Part shown: one piece after another, positions 7,002-13,921 of the stretch
Numbering within the stretch: the stretch's first letter is position 1
Layout: every line of letters begins with the position of its first letter
DNA from: CAZFPN01 sp044370655
GTDB taxonomy: Bacteria > Pseudomonadota > Alphaproteobacteria > Rickettsiales > Deianiraeaceae
Reading direction: 5' to 3'
DNA length: 20,066 nucleotides
Assembly: GCA_044370655.1 (NCBI GenBank)
Contig: JBILVD010000013.1
Coordinates: 1-20,066 of the forward strand
Translations under genes and position numbers: made by a program
The notes under the pieces: model-generated
The model's database searches: none
What the model saw: the letters and a program-made list of their open reading frames with translations, nothing else
Told to the model about the DNA's origin: nothing

Positions 7002-8216
7002 ATGAAAGCAGGCTTTATCTTAAACAACGCTTTATGTGCTAGCAATTTTATTCCTATATACAGACAATTTAAGCAAGATGAAAATTACAAAATATTCATC
7101 ATTATTTCATATTTTACAAATCCAGTAAAGCAAATTAAAGAAGAGACGGCTTCTAAAACTCTTTTTGAAATGCTTCAAAAATATGATGTAAAAGCGTCTA
7201 TATTATATTTAAAAAATGACAAAGATTTTCAATTTATAAGCAAAAAAATTGATATACTCTTTATTTTTCTGCCATATTTTCAATTATTTGATGCAAACAT
7301 AAAAAAATTAAGATATAAAATATGTTACATTCCATATGGTATATCGGTAAATTATGTATCTAAAAAAACATTGAAATACTTCATTTTTACATTTCTTGAA
7401 AGCAATGATGCAAAAAACATTTTAGGTAAAAATGATGCTAGACTTGTAGTAAGTGGTTTGCCTAAATTTGACATTTACTTTGATAATACGCTTTTAGTTA
7501 ACCAAAACCCTCTTAGTTCAAAATATAGCAAACAAGTATTAATTTTAGAGCATCACACTCTCACTTGGCAAGACCCATCATTAAGCAATAAAGTAGAAGA
7601 AGGTTATTCAAAATTTTTAAAATTTCAAGAGCTTTACAGAGTTTTACCATCTAAATTTCCATCAATTAAGTTTATTTTTCGCCCCCACCCACTTTTATTT
7701 GAACGCCTAATTAAAGCAGGGGAGATGACGCAAGAAGAGATTGACGATTTTATTAGAGATTTTTCTTCATTTCCAAATGCACAGTATCAAGATTCATCAA
7801 AACAGCCTGACTATATAATGCTTTTTATTAACTCAGATGGCTTAATCTCCTCAGGAATATCATCTCTTTTTGAATTTCTACCATCTGGAAAACCAGTATT
7901 ATTCCTTCAAAAATCCGACAACGATGGATTTAACGATTTTGGCAAAGCACTAGCTCCTTGTTTTTATAGAGCTTTAACATCAAGTGATATAATAGATTTT
8001 TTGGAAAGAGTTATAATTGATGGTAAAGATAGCTTAAAAGAAACAAGAAGTGAGTTAATCAAAAAACATCTATTTATACCAGAGGGCGGCTCTGCAAAAT
8101 TTATTAAAAATTATATAGAAAAATATTATATAAACTCTAGATTTAAAAGAGTAATTATAAAAATTCGTTTAATACTGTATAGGCTTGTAGCACATTTAAA
8201 ATCAATGAAATTTTAA
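7002..8216 (+). CDS. TagB/TagF-like CDP-alcohol phosphotransferase (GT-B fold)
   Basis: The 404-residue product lacks a signal peptide and resembles the CDP-glycerol glycerophosphotransferase family (PF04464) in its C-terminal half. FIFRPHPLLF (about 225-234) matches the family's R-P-H-P motif. The DGLISSGISSLFEFLPSGKP segment (about 279-298) matches the nucleotide-binding region that reads D-x-x-x-T/S-x-x-S-S-x-x-F-[DE] in TagF. The N-terminal half has alternating beta/alpha segments consistent with the acceptor domain of a GT-B enzyme, including YIPYGISVNY at about 109. The last 30 residues are basic and hydrophobic and could bind the membrane. It is the first gene of the operon, 3 nt before the LicC-LicA fusion. 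I infer that it may transfer a phospho-alcohol, perhaps phosphocholine from CDP-choline, to a surface glycan. Glycerol-phosphate or another substrate remains possible. Confidence 0.65.
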   Translation: MKAGFILNNALCASNFIPIYRQFKQDENYKIFIIISYFTNPVKQIKEETASKTLFEMLQKYDVKASILYLKNDKDFQFISKKIDILFIFLPYFQLFDANIKKLRYKICYIPYGISVNYVSKKTLKYFIFTFLESNDAKNILGKNDARLVVSGLPKFDIYFDNTLLVNQNPLSSKYSKQVLILEHHTLTWQDPSLSNKVEEGYSKFLKFQELYRVLPSKFPSIKFIFRPHPLLFERLIKAGEMTQEEIDDFIRDFSSFPNAQYQDSSKQPDYIMLFINSDGLISSGISSLFEFLPSGKPVLFLQKSDNDGFNDFGKALAPCFYRALTSSDIIDFLERVIIDGKDSLKETRSELIKKHLFIPEGGSAKFIKNYIEKYYINSRFKRVIIKIRLILYRLVAHLKSMKF

Positions 8217-8219
8217 GAT

Positions 8220-9728
8220 ATGTTTAACGTTAATAACGCTATTATACTAGCCGCTGGCAGAGGCACTAGAATTCTTCCCATTACATTAAATAAACCAAAA
8301 CCATTAATCAATGTTGAAGGAAAGGCTATAATTGAACATCAGATAAAACATCTAACACAAATTGGAGTTAGCAAAATATACATCGTTGTGGGCTATCTTG
8401 CCGAGCATTTTAAATATCTCACACATCTTTATCCAAACATTGAATTGTGTTTTAACGATAAATACAAAACAGAGAACAACATATCTTCTCTCGTGGCAGT
8501 AAAAGATAAAATTGAAAATTCTTACATACTAGAAGGTGATGTCTATATAAAAAATAATATTTTCACCTCAAAACATGAATTTTCAACAATTTACGCTTTG
8601 TTTTCACAAAAAATCATAAACGAATGGGGGCTTGAAGTTGACAGGCACGATAGATTATTAAAAGTAAATAAAACTGCCAAAAATCAGCCCTACTTAAGTG
8701 GCGTTTCTTTCTGGACTAAAAACGATGCAGAAATTTTAAAAACTTCCCTTGAAAAAAATTACACGACCAACAGTCAATTATTTTGGGAAGAAGCAACTTA
8801 CATGGAAAATTTAAAAAACCTACATATAAAAGTAAAACCTCTAAAATTTGGCGATGTAAAAGAGATTGATACAATTGAAGACCTAAAAAGCGTAGATAAA
8901 AAATATACAAATTTAACATCTTTAAATTCATTGCAAATAAATTATAATAATCAAATACCAATTAAAACTGGCATAACAAATGACAGCTTTATAGTTTCTT
9001 CCAATCTTTATAAAGAAAATCTCATTATCAGGCTTTCCAAAAATATAAATCATAACTTTATTGATAGAGAGAAGGAGGCTTCATCAATCAATCTTGTTAA
9101 ACCTTTAAACATTAGCGAGGATGTTGTGTTTATTGACAGCTTAACAGGAACCAAAGTAGCAAAAAAGATAGAATCACAAACAATTCAAGCATCAGAAATC
9201 AAAACCTTAATCCCCAAAGTTGCCGAAATTTTAAATTTATTACACTCCTCTTACAAGGAAGAAGTCATAAACTTTAACGAATTTGATTTTTTAGATTCTT
9301 ACATTAACCAAAATAAAAGCTTTCTTACAGATGAGTATTTTGCAATATATCAAAAACTTAAGTTGTACAATTCAAAATTGCCAAAATTAACACACTTACA
9401 TTTTTGTCATAGAGATTTAGTGCCAGAAAACTTTTTAAAACAACAAAATAAATTATTTCTTATAGACTGGGAATACGCAAGTTTTTTTGACCCAATGTTT
9501 GACATCGCCTCACTTTTTGACGAATCTAATTTTAACACAGAAGAGGAAGAAATATTTTTTTTAAATTACAAAGCTTCTTCAATCACAAAAGAAAGGATAA
9601 TATTTTGGAAAATCTATCTAAACCTTCTTTGGTCCATTTGGTGCTACTTCTTCTCAGAAGAGTATCTTTTTGACGAATATAGAAAGACGAGATTACAAAA
9701 AGCAAAAGACTATCTAAATTTGTTATGA
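8220..9728 (+). CDS. LicC-LicA fusion: phosphocholine cytidylyltransferase / choline kinase
   Basis: Two domains are visible in 502 residues. Residues about 1-235 form a nucleotidyltransferase of the LicC type: AIILAAGRGTRILPIT and NKPKPLINVEG, the LicC-like FNDKYKTENNISSL, a probable metal-binding D107 (LEGDVY), LSGVSFW, and D217 (KEIDT). Residues about 240-502 form a choline kinase-like LicA domain. It has a GITNDSFIV loop, LIIRLSK...DREKEA in the N lobe, the Brenner motif HRDLVPEN (H397, D399, N404) and LIDWEYA with the metal-binding D416. Together these would phosphorylate choline and activate it to CDP-choline in the cytosol. The order is reversed relative to the pathway. All key residues I can check are present. 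The next gene overlaps its stop by 4 nt (ATGA). Ethanolamine or another amino-alcohol is an alternative substrate. Confidence 0.85.
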   Translation: MFNVNNAIILAAGRGTRILPITLNKPKPLINVEGKAIIEHQIKHLTQIGVSKIYIVVGYLAEHFKYLTHLYPNIELCFNDKYKTENNISSLVAVKDKIENSYILEGDVYIKNNIFTSKHEFSTIYALFSQKIINEWGLEVDRHDRLLKVNKTAKNQPYLSGVSFWTKNDAEILKTSLEKNYTTNSQLFWEEATYMENLKNLHIKVKPLKFGDVKEIDTIEDLKSVDKKYTNLTSLNSLQINYNNQIPIKTGITNDSFIVSSNLYKENLIIRLSKNINHNFIDREKEASSINLVKPLNISEDVVFIDSLTGTKVAKKIESQTIQASEIKTLIPKVAEILNLLHSSYKEEVINFNEFDFLDSYINQNKSFLTDEYFAIYQKLKLYNSKLPKLTHLHFCHRDLVPENFLKQQNKLFLIDWEYASFFDPMFDIASLFDESNFNTEEEEIFFLNYKASSITKERIIFWKIYLNLLWSIWCYFFSEEYLFDEYRKTRLQKAKDYLNLL

Positions 9729-10627
9729 GTAGCGGGTGGATTTTAGGTTTAATTGGAGCAATTTTATGGGCGTTGGATAATTTATTGATAGCGAAAGTTT
9801 TCGAAATCAACTCTTCTGCAAAAGTAATTGACACAATTGCAATTGTATTGACGAAGGAGTTGTTCATGTTTTGCACCTTATTTGTAATTATGTTATTTAG
9901 TGCCGTAAAAATTTGTTCAATATTTAAAACAAAAGAATTTTTATGGCTTTCCATTCCCGGAATTTTAACGAATGGTTTAGGAACTCTATGTTATGTAATT
10001 GCAATTAAACTTATCGGAAGTGAGCTTTCTGGTGCAATTAGTGGCGTATATCCCTTTATTACATTTATTTTTGGCGTATTAACAATGAAATATCGCCCTA
10101 ATATATTAAGCATTACAGGTTTTATTCTCATATCAACAGCATTATTTTTTAATATAGAGATACAATACAACGGATTTTACTATCTAATAGGAATTATACT
10201 AGCTTTTTGCGTTGCATTAGTTTTTAGTCTTGAAGCTATTTTAATTGGATATATCTCAAATATAACATTAAACACGAGAGAATTACTTTTTGGCAAAATT
10301 ACTTGGGCATTATTATGGGACTTAGCGGTTTATACTCCAATCATCTATGTTTTTTCTCTAAAATCAATTTTTAATTCAGCAACAATTGTGCTAATTTTTA
10401 TCTCCTCCTTACTTTCAGTAGGCTCCTATTATTTTTATTACAAAAGCATTGTTGTTTTAAAGTCCGTAAATGCAACCGCAATTAACATACTCTATATTCC
10501 TTTTATTTCTATATTTAGCTTATTTTACTTCAAAATACCCATCTTTAGTGCAACTATATTATTAAACTGCATAATCACAATAGGTGTAATACTCATTCTC
10601 TACTCAAAGCATAATAAAGATGCCTAA
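9725..10627 (+). CDS. DMT-superfamily permease, probable LicB-type choline importer
   Basis: The 300-residue product is almost entirely hydrophobic with about ten predicted helices, the EamA/DMT architecture. The N-terminal GAILWALDNLLIAKVF and the IKLIGSELSGAISGVYPFIT segment resemble LicB-type permeases. The second half has KSIVVLKSVNATAINILYIP, typical of the repeated EamA unit. In Haemophilus and Streptococcus, licB encodes choline uptake and lies with licA and licC. The ATGA overlap with the LicC-LicA fusion gene indicates translational coupling and supports a choline-import role. Taken alone, the sequence only shows a DMT exporter/importer fold. It is convergent with the protease gene downstream, with 53 nt between and no visible terminator. 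Confidence 0.75.
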   Translation: MSSGWILGLIGAILWALDNLLIAKVFEINSSAKVIDTIAIVLTKELFMFCTLFVIMLFSAVKICSIFKTKEFLWLSIPGILTNGLGTLCYVIAIKLIGSELSGAISGVYPFITFIFGVLTMKYRPNILSITGFILISTALFFNIEIQYNGFYYLIGIILAFCVALVFSLEAILIGYISNITLNTRELLFGKITWALLWDLAVYTPIIYVFSLKSIFNSATIVLIFISSLLSVGSYYFYYKSIVVLKSVNATAINILYIPFISIFSLFYFKIPIFSATILLNCIITIGVILILYSKHNKDA

Positions 10628-10680
10628 TCAAATGCATTATAATTGCCCTGAAAAACATCTCAAAATTCGCTAAGCAAAAT

Positions 10681-12027
10681 TCATCTAATCACGTCAAAAG
10701 CTTTAATTATGCTTATTGCAGTTAGCATTTGCAAGTCATCATAATATTTCTTTATATCCTCTTTAGATTTTGTATATTTCTCACTTTGACGTGCTATCTC
10801 CTCCAATTTTTCACCTAATGTGTGATTTTTCAAATCGCTCTCCCTTTGTGAGAATATGCTTTGAAATTTATTCTCCCTAGCCTCCACCTTCGCATTCAAA
10901 ACCGTTATATCAGGAGTTATACCTGCTGTTTGAATTGAAGCACCACTTGGGGAGTAATACCTTGAAACGGTAATTTTTAAAGCACCATTCTCCCCTTCAT
11001 TCATAGGTAAAATAGACTGAACAACCCCCTTGCCAAAAGAAAGCTCTCCAATTACAACGGCTCTTTTATTATCTTTCAACGCTCCTGCCACAATCTCCGA
11101 TGCAGAGGCGGAAGCTCCGTTAATAATCACCACAACAGGCACATCACTTGAAACTAAACTATAAGCAGTGGAGTAGTAAGCCCCCTCATTTTCCGTTTGC
11201 TTTAAAGAAGCCTCCTCGCAAGACTTTTTCTCGCTGTTGCACGCAATTGAGATTAATTTATCTTCAATTGGCATTTTTATCTTACTTTTTACACTTGCAA
11301 TCCTTAAATTCTCTTTCAAAAAAAAGTTTGGTATAGCAACCGCCTGTTCTAATATTCCACCAGGGTTATTCCTTAAATCAATGATAATTCCTTTTATATT
11401 AGACTTTCTTTTTAGTATTTCCTCCTTCATCTCGCTAGCCGTCGTTTGTATGAAGTTAGAAATTCTAACAATTAAAATTCCATCAAAATCCTTCACCGAA
11501 ACACTTTTATTTTTTATCTTCTCCCGCTTTAAATCAAGCTCAATCGGCTCTTTCAAGCCCTCACGAATTATCGTAATTTTAACATTCGTCCCTTCCTTGC
11601 CACGCATTTTAGAAGAAGCCTCCTCAATACTCATTTGATAAGTGTTTTCGCCATTTATATGAGTTATATAGTCCCCCGATTTTACGCCCGCCCTAAATGC
11701 AGGAGTGTCATCTATAGGAGAGACAACCTTCACGAAACCACTATCAGAGATTATTTGAATTCCAAGCCCCCCAAACTCGCCCTTCACCGAATCCTTAAAT
11801 TTTAAGTAATCTTCAGGTTTTAGGTAGCCAGAATGAGGGTCCATTCCACTTAAGACCCCATTTAACGAGTTATAAATAAATTCCTCATCATTTAAATCAT
11901 CTACATAAAGTTGCGAAGACGCTTCTTTAATGTAGTTGTAAAAATTAATATCCGCCTTTTGCTTTTTTTCAGCGAAAGAGTTAAAAACGACACTAATAAA
12001 TATCAAGTTAAAAATCAAGTGTTTCAT
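10681..12027 (-). CDS. S41 carboxy-terminal processing protease (CtpA-type)
   Basis: This is a 448-residue periplasmic or exported protease with an N-terminal signal peptide (about 1-19, ending NSFAE). The N-terminal part contains GMDPHSGYLKP. The PDZ domain follows at about 85-170, with FGGLGIQI and PAFRAGVKSGDYITHING. The S41 catalytic domain has IIIDLRNNPGG at about 214-224. The Ser-Lys dyad maps to S308 (GASASASE, the middle serine of the motif) and K333 (SFGKGVVQ), with Q337 four residues later; the Ser-Lys spacing of 25 matches E. coli Prc. CtpA enzymes trim C termini of periplasmic proteins and can act on peptidoglycan hydrolases. An inserted segment at about 262-290 contains two cysteines (C263, C270). 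The start overlaps the upstream GST-like gene by 20 nt, so the two are probably coupled. Confidence 0.93.
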   Translation of the reverse strand: MKHLIFNLIFISVVFNSFAEKKQKADINFYNYIKEASSQLYVDDLNDEEFIYNSLNGVLSGMDPHSGYLKPEDYLKFKDSVKGEFGGLGIQIISDSGFVKVVSPIDDTPAFRAGVKSGDYITHINGENTYQMSIEEASSKMRGKEGTNVKITIIREGLKEPIELDLKREKIKNKSVSVKDFDGILIVRISNFIQTTASEMKEEILKRKSNIKGIIIDLRNNPGGILEQAVAIPNFFLKENLRIASVKSKIKMPIEDKLISIACNSEKKSCEEASLKQTENEGAYYSTAYSLVSSDVPVVVIINGASASASEIVAGALKDNKRAVVIGELSFGKGVVQSILPMNEGENGALKITVSRYYSPSGASIQTAGITPDITVLNAKVEARENKFQSIFSQRESDLKNHTLGEKLEEIARQSEKYTKSKEDIKKYYDDLQMLTAISIIKAFDVIR

Positions 12028-12682
12028 ATGTTATACTAGGTTTAATATTTGGTATCTTATCAATCAAAATTTCTTTAAATGCAAGCTTTGATTTTATTAT
12101 ACTATACCAATCTTTGATTAAAGGGGAGACCCCTACCCACTTCATCTCTCCAAGGTAATCTATTATAGAAAGATGACAAGAGGCAACGATATCCGCAATT
12201 GTAAAGCTCTCTCCAGCTAAAAAAGAATTACCTGATAGTAAAAATTCTAAAAAATCTAGATGTATTTGCAGGTTATACCTCCCCGCATTTAAAGCGTTTA
12301 CATCAGGAGTTTCATCTTGCTTAATCGTATGAATTACCTTTTCATATAAAAAAACCCTAGATACCTCATTAAAAAACTTCTCGTCAAACCAAAGTGCTAT
12401 ACTTTTCACTTTTATTTCCTCCCTTTCGTCCCCCCCTATAAGCTCTCCTTTTTTTGCATAATGGCATAAAATATGATTTACAATAAGGTCAGAATGAGGT
12501 ATGACAAGCCCATTTTTTTTAACAAGCAGTGGCACAGTTCCTATAGGAGAAAGACGCAAAAAACTCTCTCTTCTTTCCCAAAATCTCTCTTCTATCAAAA
12601 CACAAGGCACATTAAAGTAGGAGATAAGGAAGCGAACCTTTCTTGAAAAAGGGCAAAGTGGATAATGGTAAAGTTTATACAT
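12008..12682 (-). CDS. Glutathione S-transferase-like protein
   Basis: The 224-residue cytosolic protein has an N-terminal thioredoxin-like domain (about 1-78) with YHYPLCPFSRKVRFLI, the cis-Pro context GTVPLLV and the PHSDLIVNHIL segment. An all-helical C-terminal domain (about 90-205) contains FLAGESFTIADIVASCHLSI, the N-capping box found in GSTs. The first cysteine (C10) lies where bacterial GSTs and glutaredoxins place a reactive Cys or Ser. The substrate is unknown. The ATG is preceded by AGGAG with only 3 nt between, a rare recognisable Shine-Dalgarno in this window. The candidate promoter at 12708-12736 lies upstream. The gene runs into the CtpA-type protease with a 20-nt overlap. Confidence 0.85.
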   Translation of the reverse strand: MYKLYHYPLCPFSRKVRFLISYFNVPCVLIEERFWERRESFLRLSPIGTVPLLVKKNGLVIPHSDLIVNHILCHYAKKGELIGGDEREEIKVKSIALWFDEKFFNEVSRVFLYEKVIHTIKQDETPDVNALNAGRYNLQIHLDFLEFLLSGNSFLAGESFTIADIVASCHLSIIDYLGEMKWVGVSPLIKDWYSIIKSKLAFKEILIDKIPNIKPSITYETLDF

Positions 12683-12707
12683 TAACTCCTAAAAAATGTT
12701 ATAACTA

Positions 12708-12736
12708 TTTTTATAGAAAAAATTTTTAATAGTCAA
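12708..12736 (-). promoter_or_regulatory. Candidate sigma70 promoter for the GST-ctpA operon
   Basis: On the minus strand TTGACT (12731-12736) is followed by 17 nt and TAAAAA (12708-12713). The GST start codon lies 25 nt beyond the -10, behind an AGGAG site. Confidence 0.4.
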
Positions 12737-12743
12737 GAATATT

Positions 12744-13247
12744 CTAAAACATCTTTTTAAGAAGCCCATCTTTTAATATAAATTGATGAAAAAGAGCCAT
12801 AAAAACATGCCCCACTATAAGCAAAACGAGTAAAATTGCAGAAACTTCATGAATTTGATTAAAAAGGTTTCCCAGCGCTTCATTCACCTCAAAAGATTGT
12901 ATGGTAAATAAGTTAAAAACCTTAACGCTATAACCTTTATAAAGAGACATCAAAAGCCCTGAAATTGGCATTAAAAACATAAAAATATAAAGACCTAAAT
13001 GCCCTAATTTAGCTATCTTTGACTTTATCTTTGTTTTTTTGTTTAGCAAAGTCCATAATATTCTAAAACTTACAAGGCTTAAAACAAGCACACCAAAAGA
13101 TTTATGAAAAAAATACAAAGTTGGATTAAATTTTGAGTTTGCCATCACAAACCCTACAGTTAGCATTGAAATAATAAGAAGGGCAACAACGAAATGAACT
13201 ATCTTAGAGACAGCACCATATCTTTCTTCCGTATTTAAAATTAACAT
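12744..13247 (-). CDS. Cytochrome b561 (CybB-like), four-helix diheme membrane protein
   Basis: The 167-residue protein has four membrane helices and the CybB pattern: ERYGAVSKIVHFVVALL, YFFHKSFGVLVL, a GHLGLYIFMFLMPISGLLM helix, QIHEVSAIL and VGHVFMALFHQF. Likely heme ligands are H18, H48, H133 and H147; the 14-residue spacing between the last two equals that of E. coli CybB (H137 and H151). CybB is a membrane diheme protein reported to oxidise superoxide and reduce quinone. The frame is open to a TTG at 13298, but that TTG sits in a TTGACA hexamer. The ATG at 13247 gives the family-typical N terminus. The downstream end lies 7 nt from the promoter element of the GST gene. A diverged paralogue lies immediately upstream. 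Confidence 0.88.
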   Translation of the reverse strand: MLILNTEERYGAVSKIVHFVVALLIISMLTVGFVMANSKFNPTLYFFHKSFGVLVLSLVSFRILWTLLNKKTKIKSKIAKLGHLGLYIFMFLMPISGLLMSLYKGYSVKVFNLFTIQSFEVNEALGNLFNQIHEVSAILLVLLIVGHVFMALFHQFILKDGLLKKMF

Positions 13248-13339
13248 AAAAAAAATAAATCTATAAGATATACTGAAGATAAAAAATTTATTTGTCAAAT
13301 AGTTTTTTTATAATTTGCAAAAAATTTTTAATAAAGTTG

Positions 13340-13882
13340 CTATTTCCCAAAAAAATCTATCATAAGTTTTTCTAACGGCAATTTTTCAAGTTTCAACAAC
13401 TTAAAAACATAAAATGTAATGCAAGTTTGAGTGAATAAACCAAATAAAATCACAAAAATATCATGAATTTTAAGAAGAATGCCCACCATCGCCTCATTCA
13501 CCTCAAAAGCCTGTATGGTAAATAAACCAAAAACCTTAATACTATAACCTTTGTAAAGAGAGGCAAAAATTACCGAAATTAGCATTGAAAGCGCCAAGAT
13601 ATGAAAAACGACATATAAAAACTGGTTTAATTTTGATGTTGAAGCTCTTTTCGATTTAAATATAAAGCAGAAGAGTGATGAAACAAATCTAGTCATTAAA
13701 AAATATGTCAAAATTACATGAAAATAATAATAATGAAGATTGTATAAAATTGGTTTAGTTGTGTAAAACATTGATTTTACAGCCCCAAAACCTATATTAT
13801 GAGCCAAAATAAGAAGAAAGGTAGAGCTAACACTAGCTATTTTAGAGAGAATTTCAAGCTCTCTACCATTTCCTCCCTCCAT
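13340..13882 (-). CDS. Diverged cytochrome b561-like paralogue with two heme ligands lost
   Basis: The 180-residue protein is a tandem paralogue of the downstream CybB-like gene. The two share LYKGYS[VI]KVF[NG]LFTIQ[AS]FEVNEA almost completely. H50 and H140 match the downstream protein's H48 and H133. The positions matching H18 and H147 are S17 and C154, so both ligands of one predicted heme are gone. Hydrophobic segments consistent with four helices remain. The frame begins at an ATG at 13906, but I prefer the ATG at 13882. It is preceded by GGAG with 4 nt spacing, and it gives the same distance to the SKI motif as in the paralogue. The intact reading frame argues against a pseudogene. It might bind one heme, or serve as a partner of the intact paralogue. 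Confidence 0.7.
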   Translation of the reverse strand: MEGGNGRELEILSKIASVSSTFLLILAHNIGFGAVKSMFYTTKPILYNLHYYYFHVILTYFLMTRFVSSLFCFIFKSKRASTSKLNQFLYVVFHILALSMLISVIFASLYKGYSIKVFGLFTIQAFEVNEAMVGILLKIHDIFVILFGLFTQTCITFYVFKLLKLEKLPLEKLMIDFFGK

Positions 13883-13921
13883 TTTTCTCCAGTTTAAAGC
13901 CAACATAAAAACAAATATACT

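Noticed and set aside
9583..9954. Open frame of 123 codons opposite the LicC-LicA/LicB junction
   Set aside because: Antisense to two well-supported genes that overlap by 4 nt; no start signal or domain.
11237..11638. Open frame of 133 codons opposite the CtpA-type protease
   Set aside because: It mirrors the catalytic domain of a clear protease gene; hydrophobicity is a by-product of the opposite strand.
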